Origin: Bradyrhizobium rifense
GTDB taxonomy: Bacteria; Pseudomonadota; Alphaproteobacteria; Rhizobiales; Xanthobacteraceae
Assembly (NCBI RefSeq): GCF_008123425.1
Contig: NZ_VSSS01000041.1
Location: 45,001 to 109,000, forward strand
Direction: 5' to 3'
DNA length: 64,000 bases
The translations under genes and the position numbers were made by a program. The notes beneath the pieces are model-generated. The model was given only the letters and a program-made list of their open reading frames with translations, had not been told where the DNA came from and did no database searches. Positions 35,116 through 43,487 of the stretch are shown piece by piece; position 1 is the stretch's first letter, and each line of letters starts with the position of its first letter.

Positions 35116-35271
35116 TCAATAGCACGCCGGGATTGCGGGACGATTAGCAAAGCTGGTGCTCGGAAGCTTTAGAAAATTGGTAAAGCAATCGTTCTCTACC
35201 CATTTTTCAATCAATAACTCCGCTTGCTCCAACACCTCAGCCTGCGCCTCAGATTGGTGCGCAAGTGTCAT
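35116..35271 (-). CDS. Small hypothetical helical protein (51 aa)
   Basis: ATG 35271 opens MTLAHQSEAQAEVLEQAELL then IEKWVENDCFTNFLKL. Regular heptad-like spacing suggests a helix pair. Coding-like codon use continues upstream of the ATG, so the start may be further up or the 5' end lost. Confidence 0.4.
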   Translation of the reverse strand: MTLAHQSEAQAEVLEQAELLIEKWVENDCFTNFLKLPSTSFANRPAIPACY

Positions 35272-35457
35272 CAACGCGCGGGTTGCAGCGAGATTACGAA
35301 TAGCTTAGCTTATTCCGCGCCTCCAGAGGATTAGGCCATCTCCGTTGGCGCTCTTTTTGTCTGGGCCCGGCAACTTCTCTTGGCATGGCCACTTCTGTTG
35401 CTGGTCTCCCAAAGAAATGGCCGCCTGGAGGCGGCTAGTTCTTGGTCTTACATCTTC

Positions 35458-35649
35458 TTACTTTTTGAGGGCGTCAGCGGCGTCTCGCGCCGCATCTTTC
35501 ACATCTCCTGCGGCGTTGTGGGCCGCTCCCTTGGCTTTATCGATCTTGCCCTCGGCCTCCATCTCTTTGTCGCCAGTAAGCTTACCGGCACCTTCTTTGA
35601 TCGCGCCTTTGGCCTTGTCGGCCGCGCCTTTTACGTGTTCACGGTCCAT
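35458..35649 (-). CDS. CsbD-like general stress protein
   Basis: 63 residues, almost all Ala, Lys, Asp, Gly and Glu: MDREHVKGAADKAKGAIKEG then AGKLTGDKEMEAEGKIDKAK. This is the CsbD family, small hydrophilic proteins induced in the general stress response. An EcfG-type promoter (GGAAC-N16-TGTT) stands upstream at 35684-35708, linking it to the ecfG locus in this window. Confidence 0.9.
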   Translation of the reverse strand: MDREHVKGAADKAKGAIKEGAGKLTGDKEMEAEGKIDKAKGAAHNAAGDVKDAARDAADALKK

Positions 35650-35683
35650 GATCGTGTTCCTTTGCTGTCCAGATGATCAGCCC

Positions 35684-35708
35684 AACAAAGGAGTGGTGCA
35701 GTGGTTCC
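35684..35708 (-). promoter_or_regulatory. EcfG-type promoter of csbD
   Basis: On the minus strand GGAAC (35708-35704), 16 bases, then TGTT (35687-35684), close to the GGAAC-N16-18-CGTT consensus for EcfG sigma factors. It lies about 35 bp upstream of the CsbD start. The following 350 bases (35709-36064) show no convincing gene. Confidence 0.6.
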
Positions 35709-36064
35709 TCGGAGGACAACGTAAGTCGGCCCCCGCATTCCTTTTGTTGGCTAATGGCCCATCTGCGAAGTGGCGGCGCACCTCGCTGAGGTCCGCGGAG
35801 GCAATGGCGGACTAGATTGGCGCAGGTTGCGTATTCGCATTTTGACCGAAGCGGACGAACGTTGAGATTGCGGTATTTTGTCAGCCAAATTGTTTCGGGG
35901 ACGGCTTCGCGTGAAGCGAACAGCATACTTGCAGGACACGTAAGAGATATTGACACACAAAACGCCTGACGCGACGTGAACCTGCGGGCTGTCTTTCAGA
36001 CGAAGATTGATGGGGGCCCACATCATCGATTTTGATCACGTGTTCAACAGCAGAGGAGCAGCCA

Positions 36065-36967
36065 ATGAATGTTCAGCCTCGCCTGCTTTCATATTCCGTC
36101 AGTGTCCTCGCGACGTTACTTGCCGGTCCCGTTATGGCGGACTGCGGATCTTTGCCCAATCTATCGCAGCTTCGATCCGCTTTGGCTGGATCTCTAACGG
36201 CAGCGAACGGCCCAAATGGTGGGCTTGGCTTTCACATGTGGGGCACGATCGTCGACCGCGATGGGACAGTTTGCGCGGTTGCATTTTCCGGCGGCCAGTT
36301 CACGGCCCAGTGGCTCGGCAGCCGCGTGATTTCCGCACAGAAGGCAAATACTGCGAATGATTTCAGCCTTGGCCACGGAGTCACTCCCCCGGGTAGTGCA
36401 TTCCCATCCGGTCTTGCCTTGTCGACAGCCAATCTCTTCTCCGCTGTCCAACCTGGTGGCAGCCTCTACGGCTTACAGCACAGCAATCCGGTGGATACCG
36501 GCGTTGCTTATGGCAACCAATCGAGCTTTGGGGGCGTGACCCAGGCAAGTTTCAACCCGGCTCCCGTCAACAGCCAAGCGTTCGGTACGAACGTCGACCC
36601 AATGATCGGCAAACGCATTGGTGGGGTAAACGTATTCGGCGGCGGGCTGGCACTCTACAAGGCCGGACAGCGAGTAGGTGGCCTGGGTGTCAGTGGCGAC
36701 ACGTCGTGCACCGATCACATGGTCGCCTGGCGGACTCGGCACGCTCTCGGGTTTGATGAGTTTCAAGGGGTTCAAGGAGTTGCCGATGCAAACCACCCGG
36801 ACAACATCATATTCGACATCACGGCTAATGCCGACGGAACCGGCGGGACTGGACAGGCACCCAACGGTCAGGGCGGAGTTGGCCAAAGCGCAGGTGGCTT
36901 CGGCCATCCCAAATGCCTGAACAATCCATCACCTGCGGCCGTAGCGGGCCTACCGGCCGTTAAATAG
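36065..36967 (+). CDS. Secreted GlcG/HbpS-like heme-binding-type protein
   Basis: 300 residues from ATG 36065 (AGGAG upstream), with a signal peptide (MNVQPRLLSYSVSVLATLLA then GPVMAD). The central region fits the GlcG/HbpS fold: FHMWGTIVDRDGTVCAVAFS, VISAQKANTANDFSLG, and GGLALYKAGQRVGGLGVSGD, the last being the most characteristic motif. The tail is rich in Gly/Gln/Asn. Relatives bind heme or act extracytoplasmically; the heme ligand cannot be confirmed here. An 11-bp hairpin follows the stop. Confidence 0.8.
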   Translation: MNVQPRLLSYSVSVLATLLAGPVMADCGSLPNLSQLRSALAGSLTAANGPNGGLGFHMWGTIVDRDGTVCAVAFSGGQFTAQWLGSRVISAQKANTANDFSLGHGVTPPGSAFPSGLALSTANLFSAVQPGGSLYGLQHSNPVDTGVAYGNQSSFGGVTQASFNPAPVNSQAFGTNVDPMIGKRIGGVNVFGGGLALYKAGQRVGGLGVSGDTSCTDHMVAWRTRHALGFDEFQGVQGVADANHPDNIIFDITANADGTGGTGQAPNGQGGVGQSAGGFGHPKCLNNPSPAAVAGLPAVK

Positions 36968-36974
36968 CGCCAAG

Positions 36975-37009
36975 GCGCTCGGAGAATGCCGAGCTACCTC
37001 TCCGAGCGC
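36975..37009 (+). terminator. Hairpin after the HbpS-like gene
   Basis: GCGCTCGGAGA (36975-36985) and TCTCCGAGCGC (36999-37009) pair perfectly over 11 bp, 8 bases after the stop. No T-run. Confidence 0.6.
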
Positions 37010-37107
37010 ATTGCATGTGCGCCCTAGTTATCTCGCCGGCCTCCTCGGGGCCCCCATCCGACAGATTTGGCACACTTCAGAATTGAGCGAGATGACAGGC
37101 CGGGCTG

Positions 37108-37395
37108 TCAGCTTGTTTTCTGGAAGCGGTCCATCGCGACAAGTGTTGGAGGTCGGTTGAGGTCTCCTGTCGGAGACAGAGCCGACGTGATTTGCTCACC
37201 GCAAGGATCACGGCTCGTGACCCGAAGCGCAAATCCTGCGGGACTAGCGTCGCCGTGCTGGTGTTCTCGCGGTCGGTCGGCACTTATTTCTAGTGTATCT
37301 GTTGGATAGCGCGTCAGACTTGCCTGCAGCCCAATCTCGCGACAGCTCGTCATAGCGTCTGTCACGAGCCGCTTACCCATTCGATGCGGGACCAT
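37108..37395 (-). CDS. Hypothetical protein coupled to PilZ gene, uncertain
   Basis: 95 residues; its ATG overlaps the stop of the upstream PilZ gene as TGATG, a layout typical of translational coupling. The sequence (MVPHRMGKRLVTDAMTSCRE) has no domain I can name. The overlap is the main evidence. Confidence 0.35.
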   Translation of the reverse strand: MVPHRMGKRLVTDAMTSCREIGLQASLTRYPTDTLEISADRPREHQHGDASPAGFALRVTSRDPCGEQITSALSPTGDLNRPPTLVAMDRFQKTS

Positions 37396-37766
37396 CAGGT
37401 CAAATCAAAAGGGAGGACGCAGACGTCGCCAGTGGGCCGCTCCGGCACGAGTGCATTGGGCACATTAAGTTGAACGATGCTTGCACTCTCCGGCTTTGAT
37501 CCGCGGCGGCGCACAACGAACACCACGCCCGAAAGGGTTGCCCGCCTCCACACTACTCGACAGGCAAGCGTGTTGTGAAAGCCGCTAAACAATAGATCAA
37601 ACTCGTTGGCGAATATGTAATAGGGCGCTGAAAGGCAAGCGCCAAAAGCATTGATGTCGCGCACCACACACGGATGCACCCCCGAAATTCCATCGAAGGA
37701 AAGCAATGCCGGTGCATTGATGACCTCGCGCGGCAGTGCGCGACGTTCCATTGACCTTTCAATCAT
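37395..37766 (-). CDS. PilZ domain protein (123 aa)
   Basis: Starts MIERSMERRALPREVINAPA, with an RRALPR motif matching the RxxxR of PilZ. It continues VVRDINAFGACLSAP ([DN]x[SA]xxG-like) and ends with a strand ACRVVWRRATLSGVVFV. The final 35 residues extend beyond the domain. It is the second PilZ protein of this accessory region, so c-di-GMP signalling recurs here. Confidence 0.7.
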   Translation of the reverse strand: MIERSMERRALPREVINAPALLSFDGISGVHPCVVRDINAFGACLSAPYYIFANEFDLLFSGFHNTLACRVVWRRATLSGVVFVVRRRGSKPESASIVQLNVPNALVPERPTGDVCVLPFDLT

Positions 37767-37953
37767 GGCGAGAACTCCTCAAAAGATTCTTTGCTTCAAT
37801 TGCCGGTCCCGCCGAACCTCGCAATACGAGATAACCTCGCACCAGGTGCGCCAACAAGCAGCACTGTTGTCTAATTAGAGTTGGATCGGATTTTCCGGTT
37901 AACGCGGAGAAGGATGGTTCAACAAGCCCAGCTCTATGCACGAAAGGCGTAGA

Positions 37954-38157
37954 TCGACGCTGCCCAGGCGGATGACCAACCTTTACAACGAACGCCTGAC
38001 TTGGCTAGTCAATGCGCACGCCGAGTTGGATGCGGCAGTCGCCGCCGCCTAGGGCTGGCCGGCTGACATGTCGGAAGACCAGGCGCTCGCGCGCCTGTTC
38101 GCGCTCAACCAAGAACGAACCGCAGCACAGGCCGCCGCCTTGTTGCCCGCGAAATAG
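37954..38157 (+). pseudogene. C-terminal remnant of a type II restriction-type DNA methylase, with internal amber stop
   Basis: The frame reads QLYNERLTWLVNAHAELDAA-VAAA, stop, GWPADMSEDQALARLFALNQER. This matches the familiar tail of large class I SAM-dependent DNA methylase/restriction proteins (LYNxRPxWLxxAHxxLDxAVxAAYGWP). The stop TAG at 38050-38052 replaces the Tyr of AAYGW. Everything upstream of the tail is absent. It is a dead fragment of a defence gene. Confidence 0.75.
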
Positions 38158-38457
38158 CCAGAGCCTGCCCGAATTGGTTAGCAGGTTGTTAATCACCGTT
38201 CGACAGGCTTAGTCAGCGCTGCCGATCTACCCCCAGCCCAAGGCAGCGCAAGCGATGGCCGGCGGCAGTGATGCCCGCCGGCCATTGTCCACACCCACGA
38301 GTAGTGGCGGGTCGACCACACCCTCGACACCCAAGGAATTGACAATTTGCAGGCCTTATCCGTTACCGCTTTGATGGCGACATGCCTCCGCTCACCCGCC
38401 GCCGCAGCAAAGATGATCCCCATCGCGAAACGTGACTGATCCATCTTAACGACGTCC

Positions 38458-38854
38458 GGATCGGTGTCATCGGCCGGCGCGCGGGCGTACCCAGCTCGGC
38501 GCCGCAATGGGGCTGGTCTTGCGGCTTCTATCCCGGCGTTGATCCCGGCGAGCATAGAACTGGGATCGCCGAAACATTCGACGATGCACGGCCGCCTTCC
38601 AATGTGCTTGGGTGGAGTTGGCGGTCACTCTCACAGAAGCTGATTTCGAGGCATGGCGACGCCAGCGCGACTGGGAGAATTGGAAGGACCGGATGCATGA
38701 TCTAGCGCTTCCGCCGCCAACAGAGCGCGCGGGCCGTTTGCGCGCTGCTTCTGCGGTGACTCGGTCAGCATCCGAACCTCGATGCACATGTGCGTGCTGC
38801 GCACAGCTTGACGCCAACCGAAGCCGCGGCCCGGTAATTTGGTACGGCATGTAA
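38458..38854 (+). pseudogene. Frameshifted hypothetical protein (CGFYPG ... FEAWRRQRDW type)
   Basis: The first frame reads IGVIGRRAGVPSSAPQWGWS then CGFYPGVDPGEHRTGIAETF-DDAR. After a one-base shift near 38590 it continues AAFQCAWVELAVTLTEADFE then AWRRQRDWENWKDRMHDLAL. Together they resemble a common small rhizobial protein of unknown function. The split makes it non-functional unless the base call is wrong. Confidence 0.55.
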
Positions 38855-38927
38855 CGATGCTTGCCCTGACCTAATTCCGCGAATATGTTTCCCATCCTTT
38901 TTAGCAACGAGTTTTGGGGGGCGCCAC

Positions 38928-39103
38928 ATGATCGGTTTTCAAGCCAAACTGGAACGCTTTGAGAGCCTCGCGACTGAGTGCGAATTGATCGCCAAACGAT
39001 CGGACGAGGTAATCGCGAGTTTTACCTGCGTGCGAGCGAACACTATCGCGAGCTGGCCAACGACCTGCGTACCCTAATCGCATCGTTCGACGTCGCCGCG
39101 TAA
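38928..39103 (+). pseudogene. Frameshifted small hypothetical protein
   Basis: ATG 38928 reads MIGFQAKLERFESLATECEL then IAKRSDEV. The frame then breaks (about 39008-39018) and continues REFYLRASEHYRELANDLRT then LIASFDVAA and a stop at 39101. The joined product would be ~58 residues, mostly helical. Function unknown. Confidence 0.6.
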
Positions 39104-39263
39104 GTGCCGGCCTATTTTGAAGCAGTGCGTGGTGGAGCAACGAAAGCTCCATGAAGGTCGGGCACACTCAGGCGAAGGCTTGGATAGACGCCGGTTTGCG
39201 TGCGCATGCTTCGATTAAAGATCGCGTCGTCGAACTCCGCCGGGTTTGATCAAGCTGTGCGTT

Positions 39264-39443
39264 CTAACGCTTGTCGAAGGCCTTCGCACGCTGAAACAGC
39301 ACGGTTTGAAGTCCGGTGATGATCAACTTGTTCAGCGTCTCACAATCGCTCGGCGACAGGTAGGGGAGCTGGCGCGAAGTCTTCCACTGCTCAATGGCAG
39401 CGGTGACCGCGGCGCGCAATTCGTCGTCAGTCGGGCTGGTCAT
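39264..39443 (-). CDS. Small hypothetical protein (59 aa)
   Basis: ATG 39443 encodes MTSPTDDELRAAVTAAIEQW then KTSRQLPYLSPSDCETLNKL and ends RAKAFDKR. It is hydrophilic, helical and coding-like. No family is known to me. Confidence 0.6.
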   Translation of the reverse strand: MTSPTDDELRAAVTAAIEQWKTSRQLPYLSPSDCETLNKLIITGLQTVLFQRAKAFDKR

Positions 39444-39547
39444 CGTGCGGGCTCACCTAGGATAAGACAGGTAGCCTGCCGTCATTTGTCGAAGTTGCAA
39501 ATGCGACCTTGGGATGATCCAATTGGACGGTGTCGCAACGGCGGCGT

Positions 39548-39763
39548 TTAATAGATCGACACTTGCGCAAAAGCTTTTCTGTTCGTTCGGCTCGTTCGGC
39601 CCTGCTGCCTTTGAAAGCGCTGCAAGCGAGAGTAAACCGCTTGGCGCGTGCGACCTAAGCATTTTCCGACATCGTCAGCCGTGGCGCCATCGGCGATGAG
39701 CGAAAGCAGTCGCGCTTCTTCTTCGGGCGACCAATGTCGCGTCAACCCGCGGCTTTTTGTCAT
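39548..39763 (-). CDS. Small Myb/SANT-like helix-turn-helix protein, copy 2
   Basis: 71 residues: MTKSRGLTRHWSPEEEARLL then SLIADGATADDVGKCLGRTR then QAVYSRLQRF. The pattern W-S-x2-E-x3-L / DDVGKCLGRT / AVYSRL is a single SANT/GcrA-like HTH, as at 33498 and 59616. Its start overlaps the stop of the upstream gene (ATGA), so the two are coupled. Confidence 0.72.
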   Translation of the reverse strand: MTKSRGLTRHWSPEEEARLLSLIADGATADDVGKCLGRTRQAVYSRLQRFQRQQGRTSRTNRKAFAQVSIY

Positions 39764-39963
39764 CGTGACCTCGCGGCTTGGGCACGCGGAGGCGCAGGCC
39801 TCCGCGGCTTCTCGGGAATTCTGTTGGGACGTTCAACCCGTGGCGCTGCCGGCATGCGGGCGGGCTCAGGCACGCGATTATCGCGCACCATCCATGCCGC
39901 TAACCGAGCATAGCTTCGCCTAAGGGCCGGCACGAGCCAGGCGGATGCGTCCTCGTGATCCAT
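39760..39963 (-). CDS. Small Pro/Arg-rich protein coupled to the SANT-like gene (67 aa)
   Basis: ATG 39963 (MDHEDASAWLVPALRRSYAR then LAAWMVRDNRVPEPARMPAA), with a C-terminal half rich in Pro and Arg. Its stop overlaps the next start in ATGA. The acidic start and basic tail suggest nucleic acid or membrane contact, but nothing is known. A longer frame to 40059 is not favoured. Confidence 0.5.
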   Translation of the reverse strand: MDHEDASAWLVPALRRSYARLAAWMVRDNRVPEPARMPAAPRVERPNRIPEKPRRPAPPRAQAARSR

Positions 39964-40042
39964 GCCACGAAACAATATTCTTGAACCATTTAGAAAAGAT
40001 TGCCGGCTGCTCCCGATCCAGTAACTGATCGTAAACGATGCG

Positions 40043-40321
40043 ATGGCACCAACGGCCATGGAACCCGAACGCCCGCTTGAAACGATACGTCAAGACATCG
40101 GTCGGCAGGAAAAGCGCAGGCCGCTTTTTAATCAGTATCACCGGCAAATGCTCGATCCTCTTCGTGACCGCGATTGGGTGTCTTCTTCGAAGCTTCCCGA
40201 TCACCCCGGAACAACGCTCGCTCTTTTACGAAACGGATGGATGGAGCGACGCTCAACCGGCGAGGATGTCGAATATCGTATGACCGAAGCCGGTCTGACA
40301 GAACTTAGCCGGCCACGATAA
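40043..40321 (+). CDS. Small hypothetical protein, winged-helix-like (92 aa)
   Basis: MAPTAMEPERPLETIRQDIG starts the frame. The part from LFNQYHRQMLDPLRDRDWVS to TLALLRNGWMERRSTGEDVE then YRMTEAGLTELSR has the turn-plus-wing pattern of a MarR/PadR-size winged helix end. It may be a small DNA-binding protein. Divergent from the SANT-like pair. Confidence 0.55.
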   Translation: MAPTAMEPERPLETIRQDIGRQEKRRPLFNQYHRQMLDPLRDRDWVSSSKLPDHPGTTLALLRNGWMERRSTGEDVEYRMTEAGLTELSRPR

Positions 40322-40345
40322 TCCGCAAGGTGGGAAACGACGAAC

Positions 40346-40578
40346 GTGTCAAAGGCCATCGAACTGATCGTCGCTAGCTACGTGAAGGTGCGGGACCGTC
40401 GCGCACTAACGGACTTGCTGGCGCATCGACGCAAGGTGCTCGCCCAGCTGCAAGCCGTGTCGGGCATCAACCCAGAAAACGCTATCAACGCAATCCAGAG
40501 GAGTTGGCGGTGATCGAAGCCGGCCTCGAAGAACTTGAACCTCCGCCCGGTTCTCTGCCTGAGAACGAGTGGAGCTAG
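40346..40578 (+). pseudogene. Frameshifted small hypothetical protein
   Basis: GTG 40346 reads SKAIELIVASYVKVRDRRAL then TDLLAHRRKVLAQLQAVSGI then NPENAINAI. The frame is lost near 40497 and continues EELAVIEAGLEELEPPPGSL then PENEWS and TAG at 40576. The joined product would be ~77 residues, helical. The next gene starts two bases later, so both belonged to one operon. Confidence 0.6.
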
Positions 40579-40580
40579 CG

Positions 40581-40802
40581 ATGCGGGTCAACAAGATCAA
40601 CTGGGACAAAATCGGCCGGGTAACCGAGCCGGGTCGATATAGATGCTTTTTCGGATATTTGACCGTCACGTCAGAGGACATTGAAGTGTGGACGCGCTAC
40701 CCCGACGCGACGTTCACCTTGATCGCGCGGCCGACGACTGAGCAGTCGGTGGGGGACGATTACCGCCTAGGCGCGTTCGACATCGGCGATCGTCAACAGT
40801 AG
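40581..40802 (+). CDS. Small hypothetical protein (73 aa)
   Basis: ATG 40581 with GGAG upstream. MRVNKINWDKIGRVTEPGRY then RCFFGYLTVTSEDIEVWTRY then PDATFTLIARP looks like a compact beta-rich fold. Similar small proteins seem common in Bradyrhizobium accessory regions (recalled). Function unknown. Confidence 0.6.
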   Translation: MRVNKINWDKIGRVTEPGRYRCFFGYLTVTSEDIEVWTRYPDATFTLIARPTTEQSVGDDYRLGAFDIGDRQQ

Positions 40803-40916
40803 GCGCGCTCCGCGACGCGGCCTAAGGACTGAAGCATTGCAGCCCCATAGGAACTTAGCCACCCGGGTCCGGTTGGCTCGGGTGTGCCGTTCGGCGGCCC
40901 TTTGCCAACTCAGGAG

Positions 40917-41168
40917 ATGAAGGTGGCAAAAGCGTTAATTTCAAAGGCGAACCTCGAGCGCATTGCGCTTCAGGACATTCGTAGTTTCCCCGGCTCCGAA
41001 CATGTCGTCTCAGTAGAAGTCGAGTACGAGGCCCATGAACCACAGGGCATGGACTGGAAATTGTGTGTCATAGCGAACGACAGAGGCGATCTCGACCGTA
41101 TTCAATATGCCGCCAAGGTCACAAGCGATCCGTTGAAGCGCCGATACGATCTTCGGCTGGCTTCCTAG
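40917..41168 (+). CDS. Small hypothetical protein (~83 aa)
   Basis: ATG 40917, or GTG 40923 which has AGGAG at better spacing. The sequence KALISKANLERIALQDIRSF then PGSEHVVSVEVEYEAHEPQG then MDWKLCVIANDRGDLDRIQY is coding-like, with an alpha/beta layout. No family recognised. Confidence 0.6.
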   Translation: MKVAKALISKANLERIALQDIRSFPGSEHVVSVEVEYEAHEPQGMDWKLCVIANDRGDLDRIQYAAKVTSDPLKRRYDLRLAS

Positions 41169-41260
41169 GCAGCACGATCAGCCGCGGTGTCCCGCTAAAA
41201 ATCGGATTGCGAAAAAGGCGCCGACCCCTACCGCAACAGTTAACGCGCTGGGCAACGCGG

Positions 41261-41407
41261 CTAGTGAACCTTGATTGCGTGTAGAGGAAGGTGCAGCGCT
41301 GCTGCCCGTTCTTCGCGGTCTTTCCTCAGGAGTTCGTTTTCGCGTCGCTCGAATTCAGCCAGCTCTTTCAGGATTTGCTCGCGCTTCTCCGACTGTGTTT
41401 CTGCCAT
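41261..41407 (-). CDS. Small coiled-coil protein (48 aa)
   Basis: ATG 41407. MAETQSEKREQILKELAEFE then RRENELLRKDREERAAALHL forms one long charged helix with Leu/Ile heptads, so a dimeric coiled coil is expected. No family known. Confidence 0.5.
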   Translation of the reverse strand: MAETQSEKREQILKELAEFERRENELLRKDREERAAALHLPLHAIKVH

Positions 41408-41492
41408 GGCACGCCCCTACAAAAGCAAGGCCCAATACAGAGAGATTACGGAATTATGACAGCAAGGAAGTCGGTTCGCCCGGGTGGCTGAC

Positions 41493-41651
41493 TCAAGCGT
41501 TCCCCGGCTTCCAGTGGTGGGTCTGACTGCAACATGGACAACGAACGGGAAGAGCTATAGCGACTAGGCTTTCGAAGATAGCGCTGTCCGTATCCAAGCC
41601 GGTTGGTAAAACTCGTCCGGTCACTGGGCATCTGGTCAAGATATAAGACAT
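41493..41651 (-). CDS. Mini zinc-ribbon-like protein, copy 1 (52 aa)
   Basis: ATG 41651. MSYILTRCPVTGRVLPTGLD ... VRCPCCSQTHHWKPGN has CP-V-TGR, then a C-P-C-C pair with His, a typical layout of one-knuckle zinc ribbons found in small rhizobial proteins (CPxTGRxxxTG ... CPxCxxxHxW). Likely metal-binding; role unknown. Confidence 0.65.
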   Translation of the reverse strand: MSYILTRCPVTGRVLPTGLDTDSAIFESLVAIALPVRCPCCSQTHHWKPGNA

Positions 41652-41706
41652 GAAAATATGCCTACGACGCACAATGTAGTGAGCATACAGGCGCTGGTGT
41701 GCGCTC

Positions 41707-41817
41707 TCAAGGCGCATTCACAGCAGGCATTTCCGCCGTTGCTAGCGGCTTGAATGGACCGCTGTAGATGGCGGCTATCGCGACCAACGCGACAATCAGA
41801 ACAATGATGGCGCGCAT
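41707..41817 (-). CDS. Tiny membrane protein (36 aa)
   Basis: ATG 41817. MRAIIVLIVALVAIAAIYSG then PFKPLATAEMPAVNAP is a single membrane span with a short polar tail. A typical tiny membrane protein; no known function. Confidence 0.45.
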   Translation of the reverse strand: MRAIIVLIVALVAIAAIYSGPFKPLATAEMPAVNAP

Positions 41818-41965
41818 GATAAGGCTCCGCATGGGTGCCAAATCTAAGCAAGCGCGCGCAACGACATTGTGAAATAGACCACACGCGTAGTTCTTGTTTC
41901 TGCAACTGCCAAGGCCACCCGCTTCGTCTTGCGAAGTGCATTTGGCCCGCCCGCCGATAGTTCGG

Positions 41966-42193
41966 TTAAGGGCGCTGCCGAATCGCGCCAGACGGCCCGC
42001 CTACCGTCTGCAGCGGTTCACCGGCCGCACGGTTTAACGGCGGGTGGGGTCTAGCGAGTCCTGCCGTTCCAGGTGGTGCGTCGTTGCTCGTCGTATGAGT
42101 GTTGACGCGATCCAGCGTGATTAGGGCCGCGACCATGATGACGGTGGCCAAGGCGAGCGCAAACAGAACCAATGCTGTCCGATGTTGATCCAT
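41966..42193 (-). CDS. Small single-pass membrane protein (75 aa)
   Basis: ATG 42193. MDQHRTALVLFALALATVIM then VAALITLDRVNTH gives one membrane segment. The remaining 40 residues are Pro/Gly-rich and polar, probably periplasmic. No family known. Confidence 0.5.
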   Translation of the reverse strand: MDQHRTALVLFALALATVIMVAALITLDRVNTHTTSNDAPPGTAGLARPHPPLNRAAGEPLQTVGGPSGAIRQRP

Positions 42194-42347
42194 CGATAAA
42201 AACCTCCCGGCGAAGCTACCGCTGCGCCTCCTGCCAAGCAATGGCGCGGATGGGGTAGGGGGGCGTCGATTCTTTACCACTTGTGGGGCTCTAACCGGCC
42301 CATGGGAAAAGTTCTACGTCCACCAAACCCAAAGCTTTAGGAGGCCA

Positions 42348-42700
42348 ATGGCCAGACCAAGAACACCAATTGCTCTGCTTGAACTTCGCGGGGCATTTAA
42401 GCGCAACCCAAACCGGAAGCAGGCTCGACAGGCGAGCCGCTTGTAACGGCGTCGCTGCCTGATCCGCCTGCCGACGTCACAACCGATGTTGCCGAAGTAT
42501 GGCGGCAAATGAAGACCCGGGGCTATTGGCTAACCAGCGCCGATCGCTTCCTTGTCGAGATAGCGGCCACGCTGGCGGCCCGGTTCAAAAACGGCGAGCT
42601 AAAGCACGGTCACGTATCGGTCATGATCAGCCTGCTGGGAAAACTTGGCTTTTCGCCAAGAGAGCGCGGCGCGCTCAACTTGCCTACACGGACAATCTAA
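42348..42700 (+). pseudogene. Phage terminase small-subunit-like gene, frameshifted
   Basis: ATG 42348 has GGAGG at good spacing and reads MARPRTPIALLELRGAFKRN then PNRKQARQ. The frame breaks near 42440. The continuation GEPLVTASLPDPPADVTTDV then AEVWRQMKTRGYWLTSADRF then LVEIAATLAARF reaches the stop at 42698. Start and body resemble the P27-like terminase small subunits of prophages. It indicates a decayed prophage portion of the island. Confidence 0.6.
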
Positions 42701-42805
42701 CGAAGGGGCCTGCTAATAGTCTTGACCCGTTGCTGACGTCGGTGAGGCCTTCGTTTGCCTCTCAACGATCGCAGTTGTTAAGATCATCCGATGTGTTTGG
42801 GCGAT

Positions 42806-43087
42806 CTAACCACCTTGTCTCACACCATCGAGAAATTGCTCCTTTTCGCCAGGCGCATATCCCTGACAAGCGCCGAAATACGCTTCAGGTTTGTCGCAGT
42901 CCGGGGTGCCGGACCGGTCTTGGAGCGGCAGGCGAGGTGGCGCGTACGCAAAGCTCGAAGCGGAGCCCGGTGCGAACGCGCCCTGATTGGAACGAACCAC
43001 AGCGTGCCGGTGGGTGTGGTGCGCCGGCGCCGCGTTCGCAACGCCGCACAAGGCGATCAAAAGGCCAAAGCCCAAAATGGAACGCAT
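42806..43087 (-). CDS. Small secreted protein (93 aa)
   Basis: ATG 43087 (MRSILGFGLLIALCGVANAA then PAHHTHRHAVV) has a clear signal peptide. The mature protein is His/Pro/Gly-rich with one Cys pair (DCDKPEAYFGACQGY). No family recognised. A longer frame to 43138 is unlikely since the signal begins at 43087. Confidence 0.6.
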   Translation of the reverse strand: MRSILGFGLLIALCGVANAAPAHHTHRHAVVRSNQGAFAPGSASSFAYAPPRLPLQDRSGTPDCDKPEAYFGACQGYAPGEKEQFLDGVRQGG

Positions 43088-43365
43088 CGCATTTTCTCCA
43101 ATCGAGAACCGCGCGTGCTTAGCTAGGAATTGGGTCACGCCGCTCCAACGAGTCCTGCTTCACGATTAGTCAAATCGGTGGCATCAGCGCACGGGCCTCT
43201 CTTTCATCCTAGCTGCGACGTCGTAGCGTGTTCGCGGTTGGTTCGATGCTGGAAATAGTTTTCCAGAAACGTGCAAAACCTTCCGCGAACGCCTCTGATT
43301 CATTTCAACAATTCATTGAGAACAAACCGTGTCGCACAAGCGGCCGGCGAAAGGCAATCATTTAA

Positions 43366-43475
43366 ATGGCCGAGGGCGACGTCGTAAGACGGCTCACCAT
43401 CGTCGCGACAGGGCAGGGGCTGGACGAGACAATTCGTTCTGTTGAGTCCCTTAGCGATGCTATTTCTGGCTCGTC
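43366..43475 (+). pseudogene. Possible phage tail tape-measure N-terminal remnant
   Basis: MAEGDVVRRLTIVATGQGLD then ETIRSVESLSDAISGSS resembles the first helix region of tape-measure proteins (LTRxLxI... GxDxTxxxLxxLSDA). It is cut after ~37 residues and runs into an unrelated excisionase-like fragment. Weak evidence on its own; supported by the terminase remnant close by. Confidence 0.35.
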
Positions 43476-43487
43476 GAACAGGGCGCT

